Shown here one piece after another: positions 1 to 7,114 of a DNA stretch of 64,000 nucleotides. Position 1 is the first letter of the stretch. Every line of letters starts with the position of its first letter. The position numbers and the translations under genes are program-made. This DNA comes from an uncultured Lachnospiraceae bacterium (GTDB taxonomy: Bacteria > Bacillota > Clostridia > Lachnospirales > Lachnospiraceae), in the NCBI GenBank assembly GCA_900317585.1, contig ONHG01000005.1, forward strand, positions 1 to 64,000, given 5' to 3'. The notes beneath the pieces were generated by a model. That model did no database searches, was not told the origin of the DNA, and worked only from the letters and a program-made list of their open reading frames with translations.

Positions 1-200
1 TGTTGTCGACCAACGGCATGGCAGAGTAGCCAAGTCTGGAAGGGATAAACGCTGAAGGCATCTAAGCGTGAAGCCCCCCTCAAGATGAGATATCCCTCCA
101 TATGGAGTAAGACCCCTTGAAGACTACAAGGTAGATAGGGCAGAGGTGGAAGCATGGTAACATGTGGAGCTGACTGTTACTAATAGGTCGAGGGCTTAAT
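1..200 (+). rRNA. rrl: 23S ribosomal RNA, 3' end (partial)
   Basis: The window opens inside the last 200 nt of a 23S rRNA gene. The recognisable 3'-terminal domain includes the AAGCCCCCCTCAAGATGAGA stretch and the terminal ACTAATAGGTCGAGGGCTTAA helix strand. The gene continues to the left of the window. The exact 3' end is placed by analogy with other bacterial 23S genes and may be off by a few bases. A tRNA-Asp gene, not a 5S gene, follows 65 nt later. Confidence 0.95.
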
Positions 201-265
201 CTGGTTAATAACTGAGAAAAACAAATCGGATTTGTATGAAGTTTTGAAGGTACAAACCTTTATAT

Positions 266-339
266 GGCCTAGTGGCTCAGTTGGTTAGAGCGCCGCCCTG
301 TCACGGCGGAGGTCACGGGTTCGAGTCCCGTCTGGGTCG
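266..339 (+). tRNA. tRNA-Asp (GTC)
   Basis: A complete 74-nt cloverleaf. The 7-bp acceptor stem pairs GGCCTAG with CTGGGTC (one G-T pair), the anticodon loop CTGTCAC gives GTC, and the T-arm has GGTTCGAGTCC. The 3' CCA is not encoded. It is the first gene of a seven-tRNA array downstream of the 23S gene and is probably cotranscribed with it. Confidence 0.97.
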
Positions 340-419
340 TTTATAGTGAGTCTTTATTCATGATTGTATGACGATTAAATCAGATGAATTTCATTTAACA
401 CTCGCTACAAGTATCGCGT

Positions 420-492
420 GGGATCTTAGCTCAGCTGGGAGAGCATCTGCCTTACAAGCAGAGGGTCACAGGTTCGAGCCCTGTAGGTCCCA
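420..492 (+). tRNA. tRNA-Val (TAC)
   Basis: A 73-nt tRNA with acceptor pair GGGATCT/AGGTCCC, D-arm TAGCTCAGCTGGGAGAGC, anticodon loop CTTACAA (TAC) and T-arm GGTTCGAGCCC. No CCA is encoded. It is the second tRNA of the array. Confidence 0.97.
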
Positions 493-517
493 TTTGACTA
501 ATTGTTTTATTAGTTAT

Positions 518-590
518 GCCGATGTGGCTCAATTGGCAGAGCAGCTGATTTGTAATCAGCAGGTTATCGGTTCGAGTCCGATCATCGGCT
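518..590 (+). tRNA. tRNA-Thr (TGT)
   Basis: A 73-nt tRNA with a perfect acceptor stem GCCGATG/CATCGGC, anticodon loop TTTGTAA (TGT) and T-arm GGTTCGAGTCC. The discriminator base is T and CCA is not encoded. It lies 25 nt after tRNA-Val. Confidence 0.97.
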
Positions 591-619
591 TTATACAATT
601 TAATATTGAATTGTATTAT

Positions 620-701
620 GGGCAGATTCCCGAGTGGCCAAAGGGGACAGACTGTAAATCTGCTGCAACTTGCTTCGATGGTTCGAATCCATCTCTGCCC
701 A
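620..701 (+). tRNA. tRNA-Tyr (GTA)
   Basis: An 82-nt class II tRNA with acceptor stem GGGCAGA/TCTGCCC, anticodon GTA (loop CTGTAAA) and the long variable arm expected for bacterial tRNA-Tyr (CTGCAACTTGCTTC region). No CCA is encoded. Confidence 0.97.
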
Positions 702-730
702 TTACTCTTTATAGAGTAACTAAATACTAT

Positions 731-804
731 CGCGGGATGGAGCAGTCTGGAAGCTCGCCGGGCTCATAACCCGGAGGTCATAGGTTCAAATCCTATTCCC
801 GCAA
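731..804 (+). tRNA. Initiator tRNA-fMet (CAT)
   Basis: A 74-nt tRNA with anticodon CAT. Two initiator hallmarks are visible: a C1-A72 mismatch at the top of the acceptor stem (CGCGGGA/TCCCGCA) and consecutive G-C pairs next to the anticodon loop (CCGGG/CCCGG). It is therefore called fMet rather than elongator Met or Ile2. CCA is not encoded. Confidence 0.95.
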
Positions 805-823
805 CTCGATGCGTAAGCATTGT

Positions 824-896
<73 letters not shown>

Positions 897-910
897 TTTT
901 AATTTATTAT

Positions 911-983
911 GGGATATTAGCTCAGGTGGTAGAGCACTTGACTTTTAATCAAGTTGTCCGGGGTTCGAATCCCCGATGTCTCA
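911..983 (+). tRNA. tRNA-Lys (TTT)
   Basis: A 73-nt tRNA with acceptor stem GGGATAT/ATGTCTC, anticodon loop CTTTTAA (TTT) and T-arm GGTTCGAATCC. CCA is not encoded. It is the last member of the array and is followed within 10 nt by a terminator hairpin. Confidence 0.97.
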
Positions 984-990
984 TTAGAAA

Positions 991-1030
991 AAGAAAACCA
1001 TCACTGGTAAGAGTGGTGGTTTTCTTCTTC
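991..1030 (+). terminator. Terminator of the rRNA-tRNA array
   Basis: A 15-bp hairpin pairs AAGAAAACCATCACT (991-1005) with AGTGGTGGTTTTCTT (1012-1026) around a 6-nt loop. The T-rich 3' arm supplies the run of U. It directly follows tRNA-Lys and fits the end of the rrn-tRNA transcript. Confidence 0.85.
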
Positions 1031-1049
1031 TATTGATATATGGTGAATT

Positions 1050-1065
1050 GAACTCCGGACAACGT
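1050..1065 (+). repeat. 16-bp dispersed repeat, copy 1
   Basis: GAACTCCGGACAACGT occurs here, after the tRNA array, and again at 4315-4330 with one mismatch. No function is recognised. The rest of 1031-1233 holds the upstream region of the next gene, and nothing else in it is clear. Confidence 0.5.
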
Positions 1066-1233
1066 GTTTGAAAAATGGTATCCCGCAAGGCTGGCAAGAG
1101 GCTCAAAAAAGCAGTAATTCGTAAGATTTCTTTAATATTTTATGTATTCTATTTACTTTAGGCTGATAGGATAGTACTCTTTAGAAAACGTACTCATAGG
1201 AGTGCTTATCAATAAATAAAGAGGTATATCATA

Positions 1234-1608
1234 ATGAAGAAAAAACTGATAACAATTGTAATAGGAGCTATGCTTTGCGCAGGCTTGTTTGCAGGCTGTG
1301 GGCAGAGTACTACAAAGCAGGATAAGGCAGCAGGCACCGAAAATGCAAAGCAGGCTGAGACCAAAGACGAAGGTGAAAAGGGCTCACAGGAAGAGAAGGA
1401 GCTTACAGGAACAATCGATGACATAAAGGACTTCATGTTTGTAGTGACTGATGACAAGGATACACCATACAGCTTTACCTTCGATGAAAAGCCTGACGGA
1501 CTTGAGAGTGTCGCAAGCGGAGATAAGGTGACTGTAAAGTATACCGGAACTATTTCAGAGGTGGATCCGTTTGAGGGAAAGATAATATCTGTTGAGAAGG
1601 CAGAATAA
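1234..1608 (+). CDS. Small lipoprotein of unknown function
   Basis: The 124-aa product starts with a type II signal peptide: three lysines, a hydrophobic stretch and a lipobox L-F-A-G-C with the modified Cys at residue 22. It is therefore expected on the outer face of the membrane. Residues 25-55 are a charged, Lys/Glu-rich linker. Residues 58-124 look like a small beta-rich domain (GTIDDIKDFMFVVTDD, then KVTVKYTGTISEV) reminiscent of OB-like folds seen in other Firmicutes lipoproteins, but I do not recognise a named family. The start is supported by an AGAGG ribosome site. The gene stands alone, closed by a strong terminator. Confidence 0.8.
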   Translation: MKKKLITIVIGAMLCAGLFAGCGQSTTKQDKAAGTENAKQAETKDEGEKGSQEEKELTGTIDDIKDFMFVVTDDKDTPYSFTFDEKPDGLESVASGDKVTVKYTGTISEVDPFEGKIISVEKAE

Positions 1609-1640
1609 GGTACCATAATCATGGATTGTATTTTGACGGT

Positions 1641-1680
1641 TAATCCGCTATACTATAGCTAAGTATAGCGGATTATTTTT
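1641..1680 (+). terminator. Intrinsic terminator after the lipoprotein gene
   Basis: A perfect 14-bp stem, TAATCCGCTATACT (1641-1654) with AGTATAGCGGATTA (1662-1675), has a 7-nt loop and is followed by TTTTT. It ends just before the ribosome site of the next gene. Confidence 0.92.
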
Positions 1681-1692
1681 GTGGAGGCTTTT

Positions 1693-3414
1693 ATGGCAAA
1701 TACTTTGAAGTTACCGGTTGGAATTGATGATTTTAGGAAATTGAGGGAATCGGAATTTTATTATGTTGATAAAACAAGACTTATTGAGCAGCTTTTATTA
1801 AACTGGAGTGAGGTGACGCTTTTTACACGTCCGCGCCGCTTTGGAAAAACTCTTAATATGAGCATGCTTAAGAGCTTTTTTGACATTGGCACAGATGAAG
1901 CTTTATTTGATGGCTTATATATTTCAGGTAATAAAGAACTGTGCGATGAGTACATGGGAAAGTATCCGGTTATTTTTCTTTCGCTTAAGGGTGTGGAGGG
2001 ATTAACGTATGAAGAAGCCTTTGAAGCATTTGTCAGGATTATGGGAAAAGAGGTAAACAGAGTTTCATTTCTGGCTGACAGTGATAAGCTTACACAGATT
2101 GAGCGGGAACAATATAAAGGGCTTACAATTATGAAAAATGGCAGGCTTGCTTTTGACAAGGAAAAGCTCATATCTTCATTACAGCTTCTTTCGCAGCTAT
2201 TGTATAAGCACTATGGAAAAAAGACAGTTATTCTCATAGATGAGTATGATGTACCGCTCGATAAAGCCTTTCAGAATGGTTATTATAATGAAATGGTTTC
2301 GCTTATCAGAGGTCTTTTCGGGCAGGCACTAAAGACTAATGAATTTTTACAGTTCGCGGTGCTGACAGGATGCCTTCGCATATCAAAGGAAAGCATATTT
2401 ACGGGACTCAACAATTTCAAGGTAATGTCGATTACAGATTCGCGTTTTGATGAGCAGTTCGGTTTTACTGATGAAGAGGTGAGAAAGCTGCTGTCTGATT
2501 ATGGAATGGATTCGCATTTTGACGAGGTAAAGGAGTGGTATGACGGATATCACTTCGGCAGGGCAGATGTCTACTGTCCGTGGGATGTGATTAATCATGC
2601 GGATCATCTGCGTGATGACGGTGATGCAAAGCCTCAGACATATTGGATAAACAGTAGTGGGAACAGTTTGGTGAGGCGTCTTATCAATAGGGCTGATTCA
2701 TCGACAAAGGATGAGATTGAGCGTCTGATTGCAGGTGAGGCGATTGAAAAGGTGATCCGCCAGGATCTGACATATGATGAGATTGAGAACAGCATTGACA
2801 ATATATGGAGTGTGCTTTTTACTACAGGCTACCTTACCAAAGTAGGGGAAGTAAAGCTTGCGGATAGCGAAAGCTACGCTTATAAGCTTATCATACCCAA
2901 CAAAGAAGTACGTGAGGTATTTGTGCTGCAGATTCAGGAATGGTTTAAGGCAGTTGTTGCAAATGACAATGATACGATGAAGCTTTTATCAAAGGCAATT
3001 TTAGATAAAGACGAGACGATTCTTGCGAGACAGCTAAATATCGTGATGGGGCGTATGATAAGTATACTCGATACAAAGGCACCTGATGACATGAAGGAAA
3101 ACTTTTATCATGGTCTGCTTTTGGGTCTGCTTCGTGGCAGCAATCCGGAATGGCTTATTAGGTCCAATCGTGAGTCAGGTGATGGCTTTAGTGATATACT
3201 TATAAAGCCTGAGAATCCTGATTTAGGAATTGTTATCGAGGTAAAATATGCTAAGGAGTTTAAGAAACTTGACGCAGCTTGCGATGCTGCGATAGCTCAG
3301 ATAAAGGAGAAGAGGTATGATGAGACTCTCCGCGATGAAGGCAGGTGTGATATTTTAGCTTACGGCATTGCATTTTGCAGGAAGAGATGCAGGGTAGCAG
3401 GAGAGAGGCTGTAG
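1693..3414 (+). CDS. AAA-ATPase-like protein with C-terminal PD-(D/E)XK nuclease-like domain
   Basis: The 573-aa protein belongs to the AAA-ATPase-like / PD-(D/E)XK family (PF09820 plus PF08011), which occurs in many copies in Lachnospiraceae and Bacteroidetes. The N-terminus has the family opening LPVGIDDFRKLRE-YYVDKT. The Walker A-like RPRRFGKT is at residues 46-53 and the Walker B VILIDEYD near 179-186. The C-terminal region (about 505-545) carries the nuclease-like D-x(n)-EVKYAK core. Biological role is unknown; nuclease activity is inferred from the fold only. Start: ATG at 1693 sits 7 nt after GGAGG; an in-frame GTG at 1681 overlaps that ribosome site and is unlikely. The gene is monocistronic or pairs with the membrane protein 50 nt downstream. 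Confidence 0.88.
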   Translation: MANTLKLPVGIDDFRKLRESEFYYVDKTRLIEQLLLNWSEVTLFTRPRRFGKTLNMSMLKSFFDIGTDEALFDGLYISGNKELCDEYMGKYPVIFLSLKGVEGLTYEEAFEAFVRIMGKEVNRVSFLADSDKLTQIEREQYKGLTIMKNGRLAFDKEKLISSLQLLSQLLYKHYGKKTVILIDEYDVPLDKAFQNGYYNEMVSLIRGLFGQALKTNEFLQFAVLTGCLRISKESIFTGLNNFKVMSITDSRFDEQFGFTDEEVRKLLSDYGMDSHFDEVKEWYDGYHFGRADVYCPWDVINHADHLRDDGDAKPQTYWINSSGNSLVRRLINRADSSTKDEIERLIAGEAIEKVIRQDLTYDEIENSIDNIWSVLFTTGYLTKVGEVKLADSESYAYKLIIPNKEVREVFVLQIQEWFKAVVANDNDTMKLLSKAILDKDETILARQLNIVMGRMISILDTKAPDDMKENFYHGLLLGLLRGSNPEWLIRSNRESGDGFSDILIKPENPDLGIVIEVKYAKEFKKLDAACDAAIAQIKEKRYDETLRDEGRCDILAYGIAFCRKRCRVAGERL

Positions 3415-3464
3415 GAGCTAAATGATTAGGATGTGAATGTTTATAAAAGAAAGGATGATTATTA

Positions 3465-4043
3465 ATGAATGAATCAAATAAAGTATCAGGAGCTGTTTAC
3501 ATAGTTCCTGTTATATATGTGCTTGGCATGTACATGATGCCGGTTTTATTTTGGATAATATGCAATATGCAGGAATCAACAGACAGCTTTGATGCAGGCT
3601 GGATAATTGTGTTGCCGATTGTTTTGGGACTGATTAATCTGGCCGTGGTGCTTATCCTTGGGAAAAGAATAAGCAGAGTACAGCTGCTAATTTGTACAAG
3701 TATTATCAAATATGCATTAATACCATTTTATGTAATAGGCGGGTTTTGCATTATAGTGGCACTTCTCTTAATGCTAACACCGGTTGTTGTCATGATATTT
3801 ATAGGTCCTACTGTTGCAATTGTGCTATCAGCTATTGGCTGGCTGGGATTGTTAGGTGCAGCGCCTTTTTCAATTGCCTATATTGTAAGGGCATGCAGTG
3901 AGGGAGTACAAGGAAAGGTGCTGTCTGTATTTGCAGGCATATTCCAGTTCTTTTTTACGCTTGATGTAATTTTTGTGATTATACTGGCGGTGAAGGATAG
4001 GAGCTTTGTGAAGGCGCAAAAGGCTTATGGAGTGATTCAATAA
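3465..4043 (+). CDS. Hypothetical multi-pass membrane protein
   Basis: The 192-aa product is almost entirely hydrophobic, with about five predicted membrane segments (roughly residues 10-32, 45-65, 78-105, 108-135 and 150-175) and a short charged C-terminal tail (KDRSFVKAQKAYG). I recognise no family, transport motif or catalytic motif. The ATG start follows an AAGGATG ribosome site at a suitable distance. The upstream neighbour is the AAA/nuclease-like gene on the same strand. A palindromic element begins 20 nt after the stop codon. Confidence 0.7.
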   Translation: MNESNKVSGAVYIVPVIYVLGMYMMPVLFWIICNMQESTDSFDAGWIIVLPIVLGLINLAVVLILGKRISRVQLLICTSIIKYALIPFYVIGGFCIIVALLLMLTPVVVMIFIGPTVAIVLSAIGWLGLLGAAPFSIAYIVRACSEGVQGKVLSVFAGIFQFFFTLDVIFVIILAVKDRSFVKAQKAYGVIQ

Positions 4044-4063
4044 TTGAAGTGTTATAACGCAAT

Positions 4064-4292
4064 AAAAAAGAGCTCTTTCAAGCAAAGTCATTAAGTTAAG
4101 AATTTTGACATAATTATAAAACACATTTCCGTTTTCGCTACCTCATTATCATTCAATAGCGAAAGCGGCCGCACATTTCGAATCATATGTCAAGCATTTA
4201 TTACAAAATAAAAAGACCCTAGCATCATTTCTGATGCTAAGATCTTGATTGGTCATCTTAACTTAATGACATTGCTCCAAGAGAGGTTTTTT
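4064..4292. repeat. MITE-like palindromic element
   Basis: The ends are imperfect inverted repeats of 37-38 nt. The left arm (4064-4101) and the reverse complement of the right arm (4256-4292) share A6, CTCTT and a perfect 15-nt core GTCATTAAGTTAAGA. Inside are further inverted repeats: TTGACATA (4105) with TATGTCAA (4187), TTTCGCTA with TAGCGAAA (about 4134-4163), and a terminator-like hairpin (about 4211-4247) oriented for the minus strand. No transposase or ORF is present. Non-autonomous element is an inference; a structured RNA is an alternative. Confidence 0.5.
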
Positions 4293-4314
4293 AATGCAAG
4301 AAATCGGAGGGTTC

Positions 4315-4330
4315 GAGCTCCGGACAACGT
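4315..4330 (+). repeat. 16-bp dispersed repeat, copy 2
   Basis: GAGCTCCGGACAACGT differs by one base from the copy at 1050-1065. It lies 22 nt after the MITE-like element. No function is recognised. Confidence 0.45.
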
Positions 4331-4483
4331 AATTTGATATGGATTTTGTAGAAACACTCTATCCGACTAAAAAGATAGTTCATCTTCAATACAAAAAAAT
4401 AGTAAAACTGCACAAAAATTGATTGAAAATTTGTGCATGTTTGTTAACACTTTCAGAGGCCAAGGTGATACTATAATAACCGT

Positions 4484-4576
4484 AAAAACCCCCCAATACA
4501 TTATATATTTTTTACTATCCCCATAGTAAAATACCTTCTCCTAAAAGACAGCAGAACGATGGCTGTCTTTTTTTTA
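4484..4576 (+). ncRNA. Candidate small RNA with two hairpins and terminator
   Basis: No reading frame covers this stretch. A TATAAT box is at 4472-4477, though no good -35 is visible. Downstream are a C-rich single strand (CCCCCC), a perfect hairpin TTTTACTAT-CCCC-ATAGTAAAA (about 4511-4532), and a terminator hairpin AAAAGACAGC...GCTGTCTTTT followed by a T run (about 4542-4572). A second copy of the 5' terminator arm (AAAAAGACAGCC, 4589-4600) could pair with the same 3' arm. The whole would give an RNA of about 90 nt. The call is inference from structure. Confidence 0.35.
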
Positions 4577-4686
4577 CTATATTTTAAGAAAAAGACAGCC
4601 AAATATTTATTATCTATTATTCTTTTGCAAAGTCGAAATTCTACAGTTGAAATGCTAAAATTACATTATAAAAAACATCATTAGAT

Positions 4687-5244
4687 TTACACCGTCAGAT
4701 TTATATTGCTTCCTGCCCGCAGAGATGTGTAGTAATCATCATATGACGAGCTGCTCATCTGGCGTGAGACACGATACAGACTGCTTGTGAAGTCATTGTC
4801 ATTTCCGAACAGAGAATTAAGAGTGTCTGCGTCGGCCTTTTTGACAAGCTCCTCATTAGCTTTCAGAGTACCGTCCTTGTTTATTGTGATGCCAATGTCC
4901 TCAAGCTCGTCGGTGTATTTGCCTGCCAGCTTTTTGAGCTGCTTGGCGTAACGCTTCATGGAGCTTGAACTGCTGTTTGAGGCAGAATCAATGGAATTGT
5001 TGTATGTGTCAACAAGAGCCATGACTGTTCCGCGGATGTTATCTGTATTTTCGTCGTCCGAATACTTGTAGTTCTTTAATTTTTTAGCTGCGCGGTGCAG
5101 GGCGGTTGAATCATCGTAAGCGAGCTCTGTAACACTATATTCTTTGCGTTTGGATGATTTCATGGCATCGCGGTTGTTTGAATAAAAATTTCTCATAAAA
5201 TATGTTGCTGAAAGATTTGTTGCTGAACTTACTCGTGTACTCAT
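4687..5244 (-). CDS. Short FliD-like (flagellar hook-associated protein 2 C-terminal-like) protein
   Basis: The 185-aa protein has no full-length family member's size (FliD is usually 400 aa or more) but matches the FliD C-terminal pattern: a VMALVDTYNNSID segment, a helix with KQLKKLAGKYTDELEDIGI, then TINKDGTLKANEELV and SLFGNDNDF. FliD proteins have V-D-A-Y-N, D-I-G-I-T-D-x-D-G-x-L and L-F-G at the equivalent places. A serine-rich linker (NSSSSS) precedes the helix. The same signature is in the larger minus-strand gene at 24696-25997. A sigma-28-like promoter lies upstream, supporting a link to motility. Role unknown; a secreted or cap-associated protein is possible. The start has an AGAGGATT ribosome site. 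Confidence 0.65.
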   Translation of the reverse strand: MSTRVSSATNLSATYFMRNFYSNNRDAMKSSKRKEYSVTELAYDDSTALHRAAKKLKNYKYSDDENTDNIRGTVMALVDTYNNSIDSASNSSSSSMKRYAKQLKKLAGKYTDELEDIGITINKDGTLKANEELVKKADADTLNSLFGNDNDFTSSLYRVSRQMSSSSYDDYYTSLRAGSNINLTV

Positions 5245-5350
5245 GTTAATCCTCTTTATATTTTTAAAGCTTAAAATAATTGCGTTATAACTACGATTTT
5301 AGGTTTTATTTTGAACGTATAATCGCACTTAAATAATTGTTATAAATATT

Positions 5351-5378
5351 TTATCGGATATTTGCACGAAAAAGTTTA
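5351..5378 (-). promoter_or_regulatory. Sigma-28 (FliA/SigD)-type promoter for the short FliD-like gene
   Basis: Read on the minus strand, TAAACTTT (5378-5371), a 12-nt spacer and TCCGATAA (5358-5351) match the sigma-28 consensus TAAAGTTT-N11-GCCGATAA with one mismatch per box and one extra spacer base. It lies about 105 nt upstream of the start codon at 5244. Confidence 0.65.
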
Positions 5379-5465
5379 CTTATGCGATCAAAAGAAGTAA
5401 AATATAAAGGAATGCGTAGAATAAGAAAAACGCGATTATGCAATCGAAATGCTACCAAGCAAAGA

Positions 5466-5555
5466 GTAACAGAACATAATGTAAAAAGCATAATGTACTA
5501 AAACAAAATGTAACAAACATAAAGTTACAAAAAATGCAACAAACATAATGTAACC
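5466..5555 (+). repeat. Degenerate direct repeats upstream of galM
   Basis: About six imperfect copies of a 13-16 nt unit built on AACATAATGTAA occupy the spacer immediately before the galM ribosome site. The rest of the 5245-5572 spacer contains the sigma-28 promoter of the opposite gene. Confidence 0.55.
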
Positions 5556-5572
5556 AAAGGAGGATATGGGGC

Positions 5573-6616
5573 ATGAGTAAAAAAGCTTTCGGTACAACAT
5601 CAAAAGGAGTGGAGGCATCGCTTTACGAAATCAGCAATGGCAGTGGAGTGAGAGTACTTTTGACAGACTATGGCGCTGCAGTTGTATCTATTTTTGTAAA
5701 GGACAGGGATGGTAATGAGAGAGATGTTATTCTCGGCTATGATGATGTGAAGTCATACGAGAAGGAGGATTGCTATTTTGGTGCTACTGTCGGTAGATAT
5801 GCAAACAGAATTTCTGATGCAAAGATTAATATTGATGGAGTGGAATACAAGCTTGAGGCTAATGACAATGAGAACAGTCTTCACAGTGGATCAAATGGTT
5901 TTTCTAGGCGCTTATGGACTGTTAAGGAGCAGAAGGCAGATGAGATTATCTTTGAGATAGAGGATGCAGATTTGGAGCAGGGATTCCCGGGAAATGCAGT
6001 CGTTGATGTGACATTTAAGGTGACAGGGGAAAATGCTCTCGCTATTATATACAATGCAAAGGCAGATAAGACAACTACCTTCAATATGACAAACCACAGC
6101 TATTTCAATCTGAACGGTCATGCATCAGGAAGCGTATACACTCACACATTGCAGATAAATGCTGAGCATTACACACCTGTAAAGGATTCCAAGGCTATTC
6201 CTACAGGTGAGATTGCACCGGTTGAGGGCACTCCATTTGATTTTACAGAGGCTAAGCCAATCGGAAGAGATATTGAGGCAAATGATACACAGCTTCACTA
6301 TGGAAGCGGATATGACCACAATTTTGCAATAGACAAGACCGCTCCGGGAGTAGAAAAGGTCGCAACAGCATACTCTCCTGAGAGTGGCATACAGATGGAT
6401 GTATACACCGACTGTGTCGGAATCCAGCTTTATACTGCCAACTTTATCGTGGGACAGGAAGGCAAGGGCGGAGTCAAATACAATAACCGCGATGCATTCT
6501 GCCTCGAGACACAGTTTTATCCAAACTCAATAAATGAGACCAACTTCAGTACACCTGTTACAAAGGCTGGCGATACATACCACACAGAGACAGATTACAA
6601 ATTCTCTGTGAGATAA
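5573..6616 (+). CDS. galM: Aldose 1-epimerase (mutarotase)
   Basis: The 347-aa cytoplasmic enzyme interconverts alpha and beta anomers of galactose and glucose, feeding the Leloir pathway. Family features seen: GYDDVKSYEKEDCYFGATVGRYANRI near residues 55-80, substrate-binding His in NSLHSG (104), catalytic acid His in TNHSYFNLNG (175), and catalytic base Glu in ETQFYPNS (312). Length is normal. The ATG follows AGGAGG by about 8 nt. No other galactose gene is adjacent, so it is probably transcribed alone; a strong terminator lies 140 nt downstream. Short direct repeats occupy the spacer just upstream. Confidence 0.93.
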   Translation: MSKKAFGTTSKGVEASLYEISNGSGVRVLLTDYGAAVVSIFVKDRDGNERDVILGYDDVKSYEKEDCYFGATVGRYANRISDAKINIDGVEYKLEANDNENSLHSGSNGFSRRLWTVKEQKADEIIFEIEDADLEQGFPGNAVVDVTFKVTGENALAIIYNAKADKTTTFNMTNHSYFNLNGHASGSVYTHTLQINAEHYTPVKDSKAIPTGEIAPVEGTPFDFTEAKPIGRDIEANDTQLHYGSGYDHNFAIDKTAPGVEKVATAYSPESGIQMDVYTDCVGIQLYTANFIVGQEGKGGVKYNNRDAFCLETQFYPNSINETNFSTPVTKAGDTYHTETDYKFSVR

Positions 6617-6755
6617 AATGCTTCTGTTTGCATGCAAGTATGATGCTATTTGTATGCATGATGCACCGGTTTTCCGATTCTCAGTGGTTTTGAATAGTTA
6701 CGATTAAAATTAGTTAATCATATTTATGCCAACGTAAGAGATACACAGAATAGTT

Positions 6756-6806
6756 AAAGCCCACCATATTGATGAAATTTATCATTAATATGGTGGGCTT
6801 TCTTAA
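6756..6806 (+). terminator. Terminator downstream of galM
   Basis: A perfect 15-bp stem pairs AAAGCCCACCATATT (6756-6770) with AATATGGTGGGCTTT (6787-6801), and ATGA/TCAT extends it into the loop. It ends in TTTCTT. The A-rich left flank makes it potentially bidirectional. Confidence 0.85.
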
Positions 6807-6873
6807 GCTTTGTTTAATCAAACACTGATACAGTGGTTTTATTTCCCGAAATGTGGTATAAATATATTTATAT

Positions 6874-6908
6874 TTATGTGTACAATTATGTGTACATTTA
6901 TATGTATA
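6874..6908 (+). repeat. Three 12-nt direct repeats
   Basis: TTATGTGTACA occurs at 6874 and 6886, and a related TTATATGTATA at 6898, at an exact 12-nt period. They sit in the spacer between galM and the dehydrogenase gene. The following 6909-7114 also has a GCGCACC...GGTGCG hairpin (about 7033-7060), but I recognise no known riboswitch there. Confidence 0.5.
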
Positions 6909-7114
6909 TATATGAACTGCCACAAGGTTCCATTAAACCTCGGTAACGATAGAAAGCAGATTGATATAACAGACTATCCGGATACATTTTGTGGCTGACT
7001 TCATATATTTCTGAGGAATATACCATATGCCGGCGCACCCTCACAGCCTGCAGGTGCGAAGTCCCCACCAAAAAAATTAAAAGCGAATAAATATATAGCA
7101 TAGAGGAAAAAACC

